Shown piece by piece: positions 31,310-42,600 of a stretch of DNA of 64,000 nt. The notes beneath the pieces are model-generated. The model was not told the DNA's origin and made no database searches. It saw only the letters and a list, made by a program, of their open reading frames with translations. The stretch comes from Ixodes scapularis (taxonomy: Eukaryota > Arthropoda > Arachnida > Ixodida > Ixodidae), in the NCBI RefSeq assembly GCF_016920785.2, contig NW_024609846.1, positions 105,700,831-105,764,830 of the forward strand, in the 5' to 3' direction. Positions within the stretch are counted from its first letter, which is position 1, and the number at the start of each line of letters is the position of its first letter. Both the position numbers and the translations under genes were made by a program.

Positions 31310-31480
31310 CCGCCTTATGATGCGTGCTTGCTCAAGCTTTGCTCTCTATTTGCAAGTTCGACAATGGGCAGCGAGGTGTCCTGGTCTTGCGAGGTTTTTT
31401 ATGTAACGCCCGGTCTGTCCAATATAGCAGCGCGCACACATCAACGGTATATTGTAAACGATTCCTTTTTTGGCGCAGAC
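31310..31480 (-). pseudogene. Penelope-like GIY-YIG domain (second element)
   Basis: The minus strand translates to VYNIPLMCARCYIGQTGRY followed by HLAAHCRTCK, matching the Y-x-I-P-L-x-C-x-x-C/S-Y-I-G-Q-T-G-R core and the H-x3-C segment. Deletions and a stop follow. It is the C-terminal nuclease of the second element. Confidence 0.75.
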
Positions 31481-31496
31481 GTAGTTTGTCCTGTGC

Positions 31497-31865
31497 CTAG
31501 CTGGTGTCACACCTATGCTTCTTGTCGGTTTGTGCCTGATTGATCTTGCGGCATAAGGAATAAGCCTTATTGGGGGCCGAGCGAAGAAATTGTACGTTTT
31601 GCCGGTTCGCTATCTCTTTCAATTTGTGGGTGGCCTCTTGAATATACGAGACCACTGCATAGGGCTTCTTGGATTTCCTCGCTGGTTCTTCACGGTAGAC
31701 ATTGTTCCTCTTGATGGTGCGGCATATTTTTTTTTCAAAAATGGAAGCCAGTGAGGATCTTGGGTACCCGGCATTGTGAAGTCGGGGACTTTCAGTATCA
31801 AGGCTTTGTTGGACTTGATGGGGGCAGGTCTTTTTTAGGCTTGCGGAGAGGGCTACGATGGCCAC
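31497..31865 (-). pseudogene. Penelope-like linker/thumb region (second element)
   Basis: The frame contains SPRLHNAGYPRSSLASIFEK and KKPYAVVSYIQEATHKLKEI, placed between RT and the nuclease. The run G-Y-P-x-S-x-I and P-Y-x-x-x(S/H) are usual in Penelope-like RT-to-nuclease connectors. It ends with RCDTS and a stop before the GIY-YIG block. Confidence 0.6.
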
Positions 31866-31883
31866 TCCTTGTTTAACATTTTT

Positions 31884-32643
31884 TTAATGTTCGGATTTAT
31901 AGGAAAGAAACTCTTCCCATCGTGCTTGGTATTGCCAACAGACATGCCCTGCTTGAACTTCCAACGCCAAATCAAGAAACCGAATTGATTTATCCACTGG
32001 AGTTTCAAGGGTAAAGGTGAGGCCCATGTAGCTTTTTGGGAATTGTGTTAAGGTGGTTTGAAGGCAGCCATCGGGTTGGTCATTGACTTCTGTGGTGCAA
32101 AAAATAAGAGAATCGTCCACAAACCTAAAACTAATCTCTATGCGCGTGCATCTCGCATGGCTTTCTGGATGGCTTGTCCACACTTCGCAAGGAGGATTTC
32201 GCATACATGCGGAGCCACTTGAGAGGCAATGCAAACACCGCTCTTTTGCAAATATTGGTGATCTTGATGGGCCGCTACAGTCGCTGACAGGTAGAATCTG
32301 AAGATATCCAAGAAAGCGCTCAAGCTCATGCCTGCGGAGTTTTGGAATTTAGCGACACCTTTTTCTTCGATGGTGGCTTGGAGAACATGTATGAGGCTTG
32401 CTTGCGGGATGGAGTGATACATGTCCTCCGCATCAATAGAAAAACCAGAAGCGATAAGGTGCCCTTGATCTTGAAGGAAGGAATTAAAATGTTCCGCGTG
32501 TGGTATACGGAAAGGGTCTTCAATTTGTACGTTGGAGATATATTGTGCCAAAAACTTCGACATGCGTGCCTGCCACGTGGTTCTTTCTGATACGATGGCC
32601 CGGAATGAAACTCCTTCTTTATGAGTTTGGCTAAAAAGAACAC
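31884..32643 (-). pseudogene. Penelope-like reverse transcriptase (second element)
   Basis: The frame at 32563-32138 reads MSKFLAQYISNVQIEDPFRI, FSIDAEDMYHSIPQ (catalytic Asp, DAEDMYHS) and LSAFLDIFRFYL. An overlapping frame continues FRFVDDSLIF with the catalytic pair near 32112-32123, then TFTLETPVDKSIRFLDLALE. These are ordered Penelope-like RT motifs. A frameshift near 32140 separates them. Confidence 0.85.
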
Positions 32644-32879
32644 TGATAGTAGGTCATTTTTGCGGCTCTAATCTTAGCTTCGTCAAGCAATCTGAGGATG
32701 GCTTGTTTTGCTGCTTTGGTTTGTTTTTTCTCAACAGGGATAAAATTCCTGGTCATGGCCTGGTGGCCTTTCTCTCCATATGTGTCGGATGCTAGGACCA
32801 CGGATCCTCCTTGCTTGTCTGAAACGCATAGCATTAGTTGTTTGCACCACAGCTCTTGTATAATGGGTCCAAAGTTCAT
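32631..32879 (-). pseudogene. Penelope-like N-terminal RT extension (second element)
   Basis: The frame holds DKQGGSVVLASDTYGEKGHQ and NFIPVEKKQTKAAKQAILRL. It is equivalent in position to the KEGGFVVM...NFRPVEFLPKKQ block of the first Penelope-like element, showing shared architecture in spite of low identity. Confidence 0.65.
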
Positions 32880-33180
32880 TTTTGCCTGAACTTGGTGGTT
32901 TAAGCCAGCAAAGACTTGAATTCCCTTATCAATGATTTGTGTCTTCGGTCTCGTGGGACTTTTGCGGCTATTTGGTGTATAATGTTAGCTTGTCTACAGA
33001 CTCAAGCTTGGGTACTACGGCATATTTGGGCCCTTTTTCAAGCACCTGTTTTGCTCTGGTTGATATAAGAACGTCCCCTATCACCTGGAGCGGACTTCTT
33101 TTCACAGTTGTTATACCTTGCCGACGCAGTTCGAGATGATCACGCCATATTGGGAGACACTCCTTTATTCAGAGGCGTTT

Positions 33181-33983
33181 TGTTGTGTTTTGTTCATTGT
33201 CATATGATTGAAAAACGCGTTGTGGGTGGAACATTGGACAAAGAAATCCCTGGATATGGATAAATGAACATTGGCTAAATAAAAAAAAACGAAGCAAAGG
33301 GATACGCATAAGAACAAGTAAAAGAGGAAAATAATTTATTAAAATAGGTGGTAGTCCAGCGGTCAGTTGTCTTTTCTGTTTGTCCTTCCTTTCTTGTTCA
33401 GCTGGTTCCACCCGTGATGTATAATAAGTTAATAACCTACTAGCTCAGCTCATCCGGTTGTGGTTTATTTGTCATTCTTGTGACAAACTGTATCCCGTTT
33501 CATCGCAAGGATATGACCTTGTTCGGCTTTTACAGCCCATGTACCGAACAAAGCGAGTCATGTTGTTCTCGCTGCAAAAACAAAGCAACGTATGACCGAG
33601 CGCTCCGACTCCGTCCGAATAAAACTTTTGAGATCTTCAGTTTTCAAATTTTTAGGAGTTCGGTGGGATCTTTCAAAATTTTCATTCACAAACCGCCGGA
33701 TAGCCGAGGGCTCGAAATGAGGAAATCCAAGAGCGTCCTATTTTTCACTTGACATTTACTAAAGTTGACCTTAGATCTTGAATAAAAATAAGTCCACACA
33801 CTTTTGTGTTTTGTTCTAGGAGAGTGCTCCATTCTGGCGGAGTATATACAGTTCCGCATAGTTTATGCTCGCAGCGTGAAAAACTACTTTCGCCTTTCTC
33901 ATTTGGGCTTCCTGCACATGGCTTGGATGTGACTTAAGTTTGCAGTGCTGACAGAGATTGTAAACAGAATGCAGGCTGTATTT
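33181..33983. other. No gene recognised
   Basis: AT-rich, with short frames only. The segment 33480-33752 is open on plus but has no motif. Confidence 0.4.
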
Positions 33984-34297
33984 ACCATATTTACTCGACT
34001 AATAGCCGCACTGTTTATGAAGAAAACCTGAGGGTTCGCTTTCCCGCGGAGCACGCGAATTGCCAATCACCGCGATGGAAAGCATGGTTCCAGCTGTTTA
34101 CAGGACAGAGATAACGCCTTCGCGCGAAGATACCATCTGTGAAGGTTGCATTTGTATGGAGAATCGTGTTCTCGATCTAGTTATTCGCTATGTTATTTAT
34201 GCGCAACGCGATGATTGGCTGTATAGGTGCTTTGCGGGAAAGTAGACACAAGGTCCTTGTTCATAAATAGTGCGGCTATTACTCGAGTAAATACGGT
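33984..34297. mobile_element. MITE with ACC(G/A)TATTTACTCG ends
   Basis: Left ACCATATTTACTCGACTAAT, right end complement ACCGTATTTACTCGAGTAAT, each followed by agccgcact. Target duplication unclear. Confidence 0.75.
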
Positions 34298-34670
34298 AAG
34301 TGTACTCATATATTTGTTATTTAACTGAAAAGGCTAAAGGTCTAATAAATTTTATTCTAAGTAAATTAAAAACTGCTCCCGTGCCCTTTAAACAAGTACT
34401 ATATATAAACAATGTGTTGCCAGTTCAAGAAGATTTGCGTACAACATGGCACCCATATAAAACAAAATCGAATGTACTAACTCAGATGGAAACACCTTTG
34501 TCCGCGAGAGAAATACTTGCGTTTAAAATATTTCATTTTATTTATTAGTATCACATTTCATGCATTGGTATATATATATTTACCAATGAGTCAGACCTGA
34601 TGACTGAGGCCATCATTAGGACTGATATGTCATAAAACTACACTAAATTTTTCGAAGCACGTTTACCCTC

Positions 34671-34687
34671 ACACACACACACACACA

Positions 34688-34762
<75 letters not shown>
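34671..34762. repeat. (AC)n then (AT)n microsatellite
   Basis: About 18 bases of AC repeat, then about 72 bases of AT repeat, directly upstream of a tRNA-like SINE. Confidence 0.95.
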
Positions 34763-34765
<3 letters not shown>

Positions 34766-34825
34766 TCTGATTGGACACGTTTCGTTTTTTGTGCGTTAAT
34801 AAGACAGATAAGAAACGCCAGAAAG

Positions 34826-35040
34826 CTATGGCGCAGTGGTGCAGTGGTTAGCACACCCGACCGGACATTGGGAGGCCCAGAGTTCAAATCGTGGATCCGC
34901 CGTTTTTTGGCTTTCGCAGGTCTGTAGAATCTTTGATTATTTGATTCATTGGATGAAGTACGGTTCATTCACTGCGTATGTTCGTTTATATATATATGGA
35001 ACGGTGTATTTCATAACGTTTAAAAGATATACTTTTTAAG
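34826..35040 (+). mobile_element. tRNA-related SINE or tRNA pseudogene
   Basis: The A-box-like tggtgcagtggttagcac (34840-34857) and B-box-like agttcaaatcg (34881-34891) have tRNA spacing. The acceptor arms do not pair cleanly and extra sequence follows, so a functional tRNA is unlikely. Confidence 0.6.
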
Positions 35041-36218
35041 CACTGCTATATTACCAGTAACCACCGCAAAAAGTTAAAAACTTTTTATTCAACAACTTTA
35101 CAAGCAACAGGAATGTTACCGTTTGGTTAGATGGCCTCATTACACGCAATATTTGAGCGGTATGAAGCGTTGAAAGCAATCTCTTTCCTAGAAAAAAAAA
35201 GGCACACGCCAGTCTTTCTGTCTTTTTTTTCCCCCTATGAAGAAAGATATCTTACTTTATAGAAATGTTTTTTTACTTGATGATTTCTAGGAAGGACAAG
35301 GGGGGGGGGGGGGGGAGGCAATCTTCCCTCCGCCCTTTTCTCCTTTCTTTAAGATACAAGTGGTTTAATAGAGCCAGGAATGGAATAGAAGTCGTATTTT
35401 CATGCAAGCAAGGGATGACGTTCCAACTGTTCTGAGTAGTTATTTATGTTTATTGCTTGCGTCAAAGTACCAGTTCACATGCTGGCGGATACGTTACTGA
35501 GTGCATTCCACTCGCAGTAGCTCATCCGCCAGCACGGCAGACGAAATCGCATCAGAGCACCATCTATCTATCGATCATTCCACTCTTTGCATGCGAACAT
35601 AACTTCCTCAGCAACAAAACGATATCACCTCAGCTTCCCAACACCGATAAGGAAGCTGTTTGAATCTTATTTCGCTAAACTCCCCAGCAATGGTTTCTCT
35701 ACTCTGTCATATAAACGTCTTTGCATGGGCGCAGATGGCATTTCGTTCGCTTTTTTTCTCAACAATGATAACAAAAGCTGGTTGAGAATTAAAAAAGAAC
35801 CTATGAATAAAGACACAAAATACAAATAAGAAACTTACGGTTTGCGAGAAAGCCGAGCCGTCAAAAAGGGCTTCAGGCTGTCCGTAAAAAGTAACAGACT
35901 TAGATGATGATTTGCAGACATATATCTACATAATCGAAATAACAGTCAGTGCGCAGGCGAGCCGGCGGAAGTTTACCGTGATGAAGTTATTCCGCAATTT
36001 CGCAATTTCAAATTTCGCTAAGGCAAATGGTGACAAAAATTTGACAAAAGAAATAAGAAACACGAACAGACGACATCTCTCGCTAGAAAGAGAGAGGGAA
36101 AGAAAGAAACGTTGTCCGTCCTTGCTTTTTTTTTTTTTTCTTCTACCACTGTCAAGTTGTTTTCCTCCCCCTGCCCCTGTCTCGGTACATGGCTTGCACG
36201 TGACGTTATGACAGCATT
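35041..36218. other. No gene recognised
   Basis: A poly-G run lies at 35301-35316. Other sequence is AT-rich with short frames. Open frames at 35457-35829 show no motif. Confidence 0.4.
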
Positions 36219-36226
36219 CTGGTGAC

Positions 36227-36555
36227 AAGAGCCAGTAAATGAGCTACTCTTAAGAGTATCGTCACACCGTTCCCCTTTCTACTAGTGGACTCCGCCATCT
36301 TGGGACTTAGCGCTGAGCAGAAGCAACTGTCGATCGTCACAATTCAAAAACGCGACTTTCTCAGCTTTAGATACGGTGTTATGAAGCTTATGTGATATTG
36401 TTCTGCTCTGTCGCGAGCTGTTTTAACATTTCTGAGGGACGGAAAAGCGTTTCCGGTGATTGAGATAAAGCTTCAGATAACTGGCAACCATGATTTTAAG
36501 CCCCAAGACAGCTGAAGTGTCGTTACTCTGAAGCTTAGCTTATTTAGTGGCTCTA
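36227..36555. mobile_element. hAT MITE (TAGAGCCACTAAAT family), copy 1
   Basis: Ends AAGAGCCAGTAAATGAGCT and, complemented, TAGAGCCACTAAATAAGCT. The flanks are an exact 8-bp direct repeat ctggtgac (36219-36226 and 36556-36563). Confidence 0.9.
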
Positions 36556-36677
36556 CTGGTGACCATTCTTTCTTGTTTTATTTTTTTTTTTTTTAATTCG
36601 GTGGTGCGAAATGCATGTTGCAGAAACTAACTGCTCAGCAGAAAGGTCACCGCAGTGGGACCTAATATGACGTAGTC

Positions 36678-38881
36678 TAGAGCCACTGAATAAGCTACGC
36701 TTCAGAGTAACCACACTTCAGCCATCTTACTTCTTAAAGGGGCACTCAAGTGTTTTTTGGGGGAGCTACTTTTTGGTGCGATGGCGTTAAGGAAGTGTCA
36801 GTGAATGACTATCTTCAGTTTATGAAGGCAGAACCACCTATTAATCACGCAGGAATAAAATAGGTGCGGACTATTTTCTGTTCCTGCGCCGACCAATGAA
36901 ATTATCGTATGTTTGAAAATTTTGGCAGCCTTTGTAAAGTTCCGCTAAAGAAACAATTTTCAGTTCATTTAAATATGCTGTGCATGATAATTTCACAAGA
37001 CGCAAAATAGTTCTAGTTTAAAATACGCGATACTGCAATTATCGTTTCACAAACAAGGGACTACATTTTCTCCTCGCCTTTCTCCGCGGGGGGTGAATTT
37101 CCCGTTCCCTCGAAATGCACGGAAGCGCACGTCGTTGCATGCCGGTCGGGCCGGGCTTCTCCTTTCTGCAAACATGGCGTCGGTGGTGATCGTCGACGTG
37201 GACGGCGTGGTGAATGCTCATCGTTCCGCATAAAAGCGCTAACCTTGACTGTGAATTTTCGTCGTGTGTCGCTATGATAACCCAGCACGTACTAGAAGGG
37301 AAGATCCACTATAGTCGTGCGGCGATGTCGTGGCAGCACTCTCAAGACAGCAGAAACGCCCGTGCCGTCGTGTTCGTTTACTTCGACTACAGAGGTGCTT
37401 TCTAAGCATTTGTGTCCTCGAACATCGCCCGGATTTCTGATTTGGCGTATTTCATGCGTGTGCTCAAGTTCAAGGTATTACTGGCGCGTGCCGTTAAAAA
37501 GTATGCGAATTTTCAGGCCTTTTCATCACCGGAGAAAAGTGATTAGTGTTAGCAATCCTGAACGCTCGCAACGTCTATCTGATCACGAAATCATATTTTT
37601 ACGTTGCTATATCGCTGCTAAGATTACATTTTTTTTTTAATCGTAGAAAAGCGTGTGGCGAAATTTGTACTGTTGGCAAAGTCGTGTATTAGAGTCTTAA
37701 TCGTCCAAGACGGCGTACTGCTGCGTTTTCTTTTTTTCATCAACTGTACCTTGGAAGCCTATCATGAAAAAGAAAATAAAGCTATAGAAAACTGTCTGTC
37801 TATATTCTGTTACGGCATTGAGTGGCAGTGCGTTTCCTTTTTAGAGGCGCCGCTGAAACAGCTGACGGCGGAGTAGAAGCGGTCGCCGTGCTGTCGACCC
37901 GCTGCGCTTGTTGCAGTGGTTGCAGGTGTGTGTACGCGCGGCGCAGAGCGGTCGTTCCGGTTGCAACGGACGCAGTCGTAGGTAACGCGCTCGTTGCACA
38001 TGTCTGAACCAGCCTGCCGTCCTCCCGAGGCGAACGTCAACGTGGCGACATCGTTTGACATCACGTACCAGAGGTTACGCTGCAATGCCAAACGTTCGTT
38101 TGGTTACGGCTTGCCCCAACTGCAAATCGAAGAACGCCCGAAAAGGTCTGCGTTTCGTCGTACTCGGAACTCGAACACGACTACGAAGCGCTGCTATCGT
38201 CCGCATTGGAAGTCGGAGTGGCTTCATAGGAAATCATCCCCGGGTAGGCTGTCCGCCGAAGAATTCCGACCTCTAACGGCGTCAGGTCCTCGAGCGTAGA
38301 GAACTCGGCCATGATCGAAGCTCGAATGACAAAGAGGTTCGGCCGGTGCGGCTACCTCGGCATCACTGCGCGACGGAACGTCGTCTAACGCCATTGGCCC
38401 GAGATCGTTTTGATATGTGAGCGGTGACCAATGAGAGTGGTTTCGCTTTTGAACGTATCCGAGGTTTGGCGGCATTCAATCACATTTTTATTAAAGAAAT
38501 AATCACCGTATGACTATATTTTTTGGGTTTTTAGGGATACCTAGGGCTTCTAGATTCAGTTGTCATCATCAAAACACGAACTCAAAAACCACTTCAGTGC
38601 CCCTTTAAAGTCAAGATTGCCAGTTATCTGAAGCTTTATCTTAAATCGCAGTAAACTCTTTTTCGTCCTCCAGAAATGTTCAAAACAGTTGGCCAAAGAG
38701 CAAAACGATATCACCTGTGCTTCCTAACACCGCATCTAAAGCTGAGGAAATCGCATTCCTGAATTGTAACAGTCGACAGCTGCGTCTGCTCTGCACAAAC
38801 TCCAAGATGGCGGCACCCACAAAAAAAAAAGTCGGGGAACAGAGTGGCGATACTCTAAGCACAGCTCATTTAGTGTCTCTA
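36678..38881. mobile_element. hAT MITE (TAGAGCCACTAAAT family), copy 2, split by a TTAA element
   Basis: Left TAGAGCCACTGAATAAGCT, right end complement TAGAGACACTAAATGAGCT. Flanks are acgtagtc and acatagtc (7 of 8 match). Removing 36738-38608 joins the MITE into a form collinear with copy 3 at 45708. Confidence 0.85.
36734..38608 (-). mobile_element. TTAA-ended DNA element copy B (complete)
   Basis: TTAA at 36734-36737 and 38605-38608 flank ends AGGGGCACTCAAGTG and, complemented, AGGGGCACTGAAGTG. The host MITE, compared with its relative at 45708, shows a single TTAA at the empty site. TTAA target and precise ends are piggyBac-like traits. The 1867-bp body is the inverse of copy A and codes for no transposase. 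Confidence 0.88.
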
Positions 38882-38956
38882 ACATAGTCAATGCAAGCTG
38901 AACTTAGCTTCAATACTCAGTTCACAGTTCCCTCTGACTGAAGTCACTGGATCCTG

Positions 38957-39080
38957 GGAAAGTAACGCCAATCTTCCCTTATGTTCGCCATTTTGGTCCA
39001 TGGAACGAGCAGTTTCTTCTTGACCTCTTCGTTCTTGGTGATCCGATCCCAGTTTCCGGTGACAGGCTGCTCTATAAAGA
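38957..39080 (-). other. Possible decayed exon, unidentified
   Basis: The minus strand reads VFIEQPVTGNWDRITKNEEV, KKKLLVPWTKMANIREDWRY and FPRIQ before a stop. The composition is protein-like, but no start, splice site or family is evident. Confidence 0.25.
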
Positions 39081-39134
39081 CATTTCTTGTATACCGATAT
39101 TTTGTTATCCCCACACTCGGCGAAACAAGCGCAC

Positions 39135-39350
39135 ATTAGAGAGTTTTAGTATTGCTTATAAAAGCACACGCAAGAGTTGTGCGTTTGCGTTAGTGTTGCG
39201 TGCTCTAGCCATGTGCATGCGCGTCGTCGCCATTCGCCAATCCAAGACGCAGTTTGAAGCTCCGCGCACGCTCAGTGTGAAAAACGCGACGCTAACGCAA
39301 ACGCCCATGCTTGCGTTTGCACGTATACGCAACACTAAAACTCACTATTT
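39135..39350. mobile_element. MITE with TAGTGAGTTTTAGTGTTGC ends
   Basis: Left tagagagttttagtattgc, right end complement tagtgagttttagtgttgc. Inside are repeats of gcgtttgcgttagtg-type sequence on both strands. Confidence 0.7.
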
Positions 39351-39936
39351 TCGCACCACCACCACACGAGGCGTCGATGCTTAGCGCCAAATAATTTTCT
39401 TGTCTTGGAATACGCAAGAAAAACAACATCATTGTAAGAGTTCTGTTGTAGAGATAAGCATAAGTTAATTGAATTCACAGTGCCAAAGACGATTATATTG
39501 GCGAGAAACGCTTGGAGTATTGTGATGCTCTCTATGGCGATCTTGGCGTCGCTGGTTCAGATCGACCCTTCCAAACTTTGCACATTAAAAAAAGAAAAAA
39601 GAAAACGAAATGGCAATTGCCATGGCAGCAGAGACCAATTAGCCAAACACCTCGGGATATTTTGGTCGTCTGTAAGTTTAGTGTCTGTTTTTGTCCGTCT
39701 GGCAGGCTGGGAAGGCAATGGTGCTACTTTCCTAGGATCCAATGACTTTACCTCTGACTGTAGGCCAAGGCTACGAACTGTTCGCTCCAATCCCGTGCTC
39801 CTAACGTTATCCTATATCCTTGATTATGCAGACCGAAGCACGCTACTTTAGTGGCAGGAGGGCTAGGGTACCGGCTTCGGCTCCCAGTAGGGGAATGGTA
39901 AGATGAACTGATATCTCTGTCTCACCACTGGTGCCT
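39351..39936. other. No gene recognised
   Basis: A 123-codon frame at 39480-39851 and overlapping frames have no motif. The sequence looks unique. Confidence 0.4.
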
Positions 39937-40414
39937 TTAAAGGGATACTACAACCACATTTCGGCGCTCATTTTTTGGTCTATATGTGTTCAAAGCAGCA
40001 GTATCACATCGAACATACCAATATCTTGTTAAAAAAGTCACGAAAAGCATTTTGTGTGTCGCAGAAGTCGCTGTTGTCCTCCTACAATATTATAGAAGAT
40101 TAACCCGTCACTCAAAATTCGTACAAAAACAGCCGCTTCGGTGGCTGGAACGACTAGGCCATCCTCTCGACGTCAGCCTCGTCGTAGCTTTGCTCGTCCC
40201 GAGACGACCTATGTCACGATTGCGTTGGATGTCACGTGGTCCCCGCTGGGCCTTCTCCGAGCGCTTGCCAGAGTGGGCCGTTTATAATGAAAAATACAGC
40301 CACCAGGCTCAAAACACAAACGTGCGATTGTCATTCACGAATATTGTGGATCATATTTAACCTATTTTTGAACACGACGGGAATATTTCACATTTCGTTG
40401 AAGTATCCCTTTAA
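39937..40414. mobile_element. TTAA-ended MITE (AGGGATACTACAAC family), copy 1
   Basis: TTAA at 39937-39940 and 40411-40414 flank AGGGATACTACAACCAC and, complemented, AGGGATACTTCAACGAAAT. 470-bp body. Confidence 0.88.
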
Positions 40415-41053
40415 ATGGATACTACAACGAAATTTCGGCGCTCACTTTTTTGGTCTATATGTGTTCAGAGGAGCAGTATCACATCGAAAATACAAATATC
40501 TTGTGAAAAAAGTCTGGAAAGGGAGTTTTAAAACTAATTAAACCATTAGCAAAGAGCACCTGGTGATGTCGCTAACGCTTCGTTTGTAATGCTCGTCTAG
40601 GAACCTTGACAGCTAGTGACGGAGGTTGTCTCGCCTACGGCCACGACGAAAGAAGAGGGGAAAGAGGAACTCCCCTCTTCCCGAGAATGCCTTTTGTGTG
40701 TCGCAGAAGTCGCTATTGTCCACCTACAAGATTAAAGAGGTTTAACCCGTCACTCAAAATTCGTACAAAAGCAGCCGCTTCGGTGGCTGGAACGACTAGG
40801 CCATCCTCTCGACGTCATCCTTGCCGTAGCTTTGCTCGTCCTAAGACGAGCTACGTCACGATTGCGTGGGATGTCACGTGGTCTCCGCTGGGCCTTCTTC
40901 GAGCGCTTGCCAGAGTGGGCCGTTTATAACAAAAAATACAGCCACCAGGTTCAAAATACAAACGTGCGATTGTCATTTACGGATATTGTGGATCATATTC
41001 AACCTATTTTTGAACACGACGGGATTATTTCAAATTTCGTTGAATTATCCCTT
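40411..41053. mobile_element. TTAA-ended MITE (same family), copy 2, tandem to copy 1
   Basis: It begins at the same TTAA with TGGATACTACAACGAAATTTCGG and ends, complemented, AGGGATAATTCAACGAAATTTG; the outer TTAA has decayed (ttgg). It is collinear with copy 1 except for roughly 170 extra bases. Confidence 0.82.
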
Positions 41054-41251
41054 TGGTGTAATGATTTATGAACATCACCACATCCCAGGTTTTTATGTTT
41101 CGTAACAGAAAACATCGTGAAAACTGCGGTGCGTGGCGACGAGTTGACTTGCGGTCACGAGGTGATCGCACACAGCACATATAGAATGTTAGATCTCTAA
41201 AAAACCTCTGAGAAGATTTTGCTTTGTCGTGACCTAATAACATAGGCTTAC

Positions 41252-41356
41252 AATGTGCAGAAGCTCGAAGAGGACGCTACCGTAGACGTACAGTACGTTT
41301 CCAACGGCTCGAATTAGAATCCAGATGAAGGCTGCATTCATCCCCTTCCGGTAGCC
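41252..41356 (-). CDS. Host gene exon (hydrophobic, membrane-like)
   Basis: The acceptor is ctttttaaatgcag and the donor gtaagc. The 35 codons read GYRKGMNAAFIWILIRAVGN and VLYVYGSVLFELLHI. They begin with a charged GYRKG loop and then run hydrophobic for about 28 residues, consistent with one or two membrane segments. Entry and exit are both phase 0, matching the phase-0 exit of exon 46513-46419. The other two frames are less convincing: one has a stop. No homologue is named from sight. Confidence 0.6.
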
Positions 41357-42199
41357 CTGCATTTAAAAAGATATAAGGAGTATATTAACATCTAAAAATT
41401 AGTACCCTAACCAATTAATGAATCAATTAATTTTTATTTAACTACAAATTTCGCGTACATTCAGATATAAATTTCTACACAAGCCTACGCAAATTTGACA
41501 TCTAGACAATTTCCAAATTCGCTGATATACTGTATACCACTCTCTTCTTCGGTCAAAATAAAGGAAAGACACGTGTCATTTCACCCTCCTCTCTTTATCC
41601 GGTTTGCATCATCTTAATACTGTATTTATCCTTCCAGTCAGTGCTTGGCGCTCTGACGTCCCTCACACTCTAAGCGAGATCGTGTCGATCTCTGATTGGA
41701 AGGATAATGGGCAGACGAAAATGCTAGCTGCCTTTGTCTCCACACGCTGCTTTCCTCCAATGAAAGCGAGCAAGACCGTCGTTTGCGTCTCGCGCACGAG
41801 GAGCAGCAACGTCAGAGTCTGACCTCCGACCGTCGAACGCCGGCGTCGTCTGCAACCCTTATCAATGGCTGCCTTAGCTTCTCTACGGCTTTCGGAAACT
41901 ACCCGATTTTTTACAAAAGCGGACTTTGCCTTCGAGAAAGGGGAAATGAAATAACTTAAATGGTACGTTGTTTTAAATGCGTCAGCATTGATTGCCCATG
42001 GTGCATGCAGCCGTCTTTCGTTTGACTGGTTTGGTCTGGACTGGTTTCAAGAGGCCGCGGCGCGGTTCCCACCTTGCTCTTTCGCTCCGTTCATCCGCTC
42101 CTTGCGTCCTTTTCCTCTTACAAGAGGGAAAGAGAGTTCCGGCATGCTGCCGTGCCAATGACGCGCCGCGGGAGCGGAAGAGGAGAAGATCGAGCCACT
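41357..42199. other. Intronic/intergenic, MITE-like fragments
   Basis: 41640-41860 has ggcgctctgacgtccctcacactc and other strings shared with the elements at 27.5-30.3 kb. No gene recognised. Confidence 0.4.
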
Positions 42200-42600
42200 G
42201 CAGCCGTTGTGGAAGTGGAACCAAAGTGGAAGGAACAGGAACAGAGAGACAGAAGGCGCCTTCTTTCTTTCTCTTCCTGTCCCTTCCACTTTTGATGCTT
42301 CTAAATTCTCCACCCAGTCTAAGGTGGTTCAAAGAAATGGTAAGGACATTTTTGCAAAGATGTCCTTACCATTTTCTTGAACCACCTGAGACTTGGTGGA
42401 GAATTTAGAAGAGTGGAAGGAACAGGAACAGAAAGACGGAAGGCGCCTTCTGTCTTTCTGTTCCTGTTCCTTCCACTTTTGATGCGTCTAAATTCTCCAC
42501 CCAGTCTAAGGTGGTTCAAGGAAATGGTAAGGAATGTCCTCACCATTTCCTTGAACCACCTTAATTGAAGTAGGTGAACACGTCTACCTACTTCAATTGA
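42200..42600. repeat. Nested palindrome cluster
   Basis: Several inverted units follow each other: ggaaggaacaggaaca / tgttcctgttccttcc, tctaaattctccaccc / ggtggagaatttaga, ggtggttcaa(g)gaaatggtaagga / its inverse, and finally tcaattgaagtaggtgaacacgtctacctacttcaattga. About 400 bp can fold back on itself repeatedly. Confidence 0.88.

Larger units (their letters stand above)
31205..33180 (-). mobile_element. Second Penelope-like element (degenerate)
   Basis: In minus-strand order: an N-terminal segment, RT and a GIY-YIG domain, spread over several frames with stops. It differs widely from the 21-23 kb element, so it is another family. No terminal repeats were found. Confidence 0.85.

Noticed and set aside
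30925..31320. Gly- or Pro-rich ORFs on both strands
   Set aside because: Produced by poly-C/poly-G tracts of a MITE.
34826..34900. Functional tRNA gene
   Set aside because: Only A and B boxes look right; the acceptor stem is absent.
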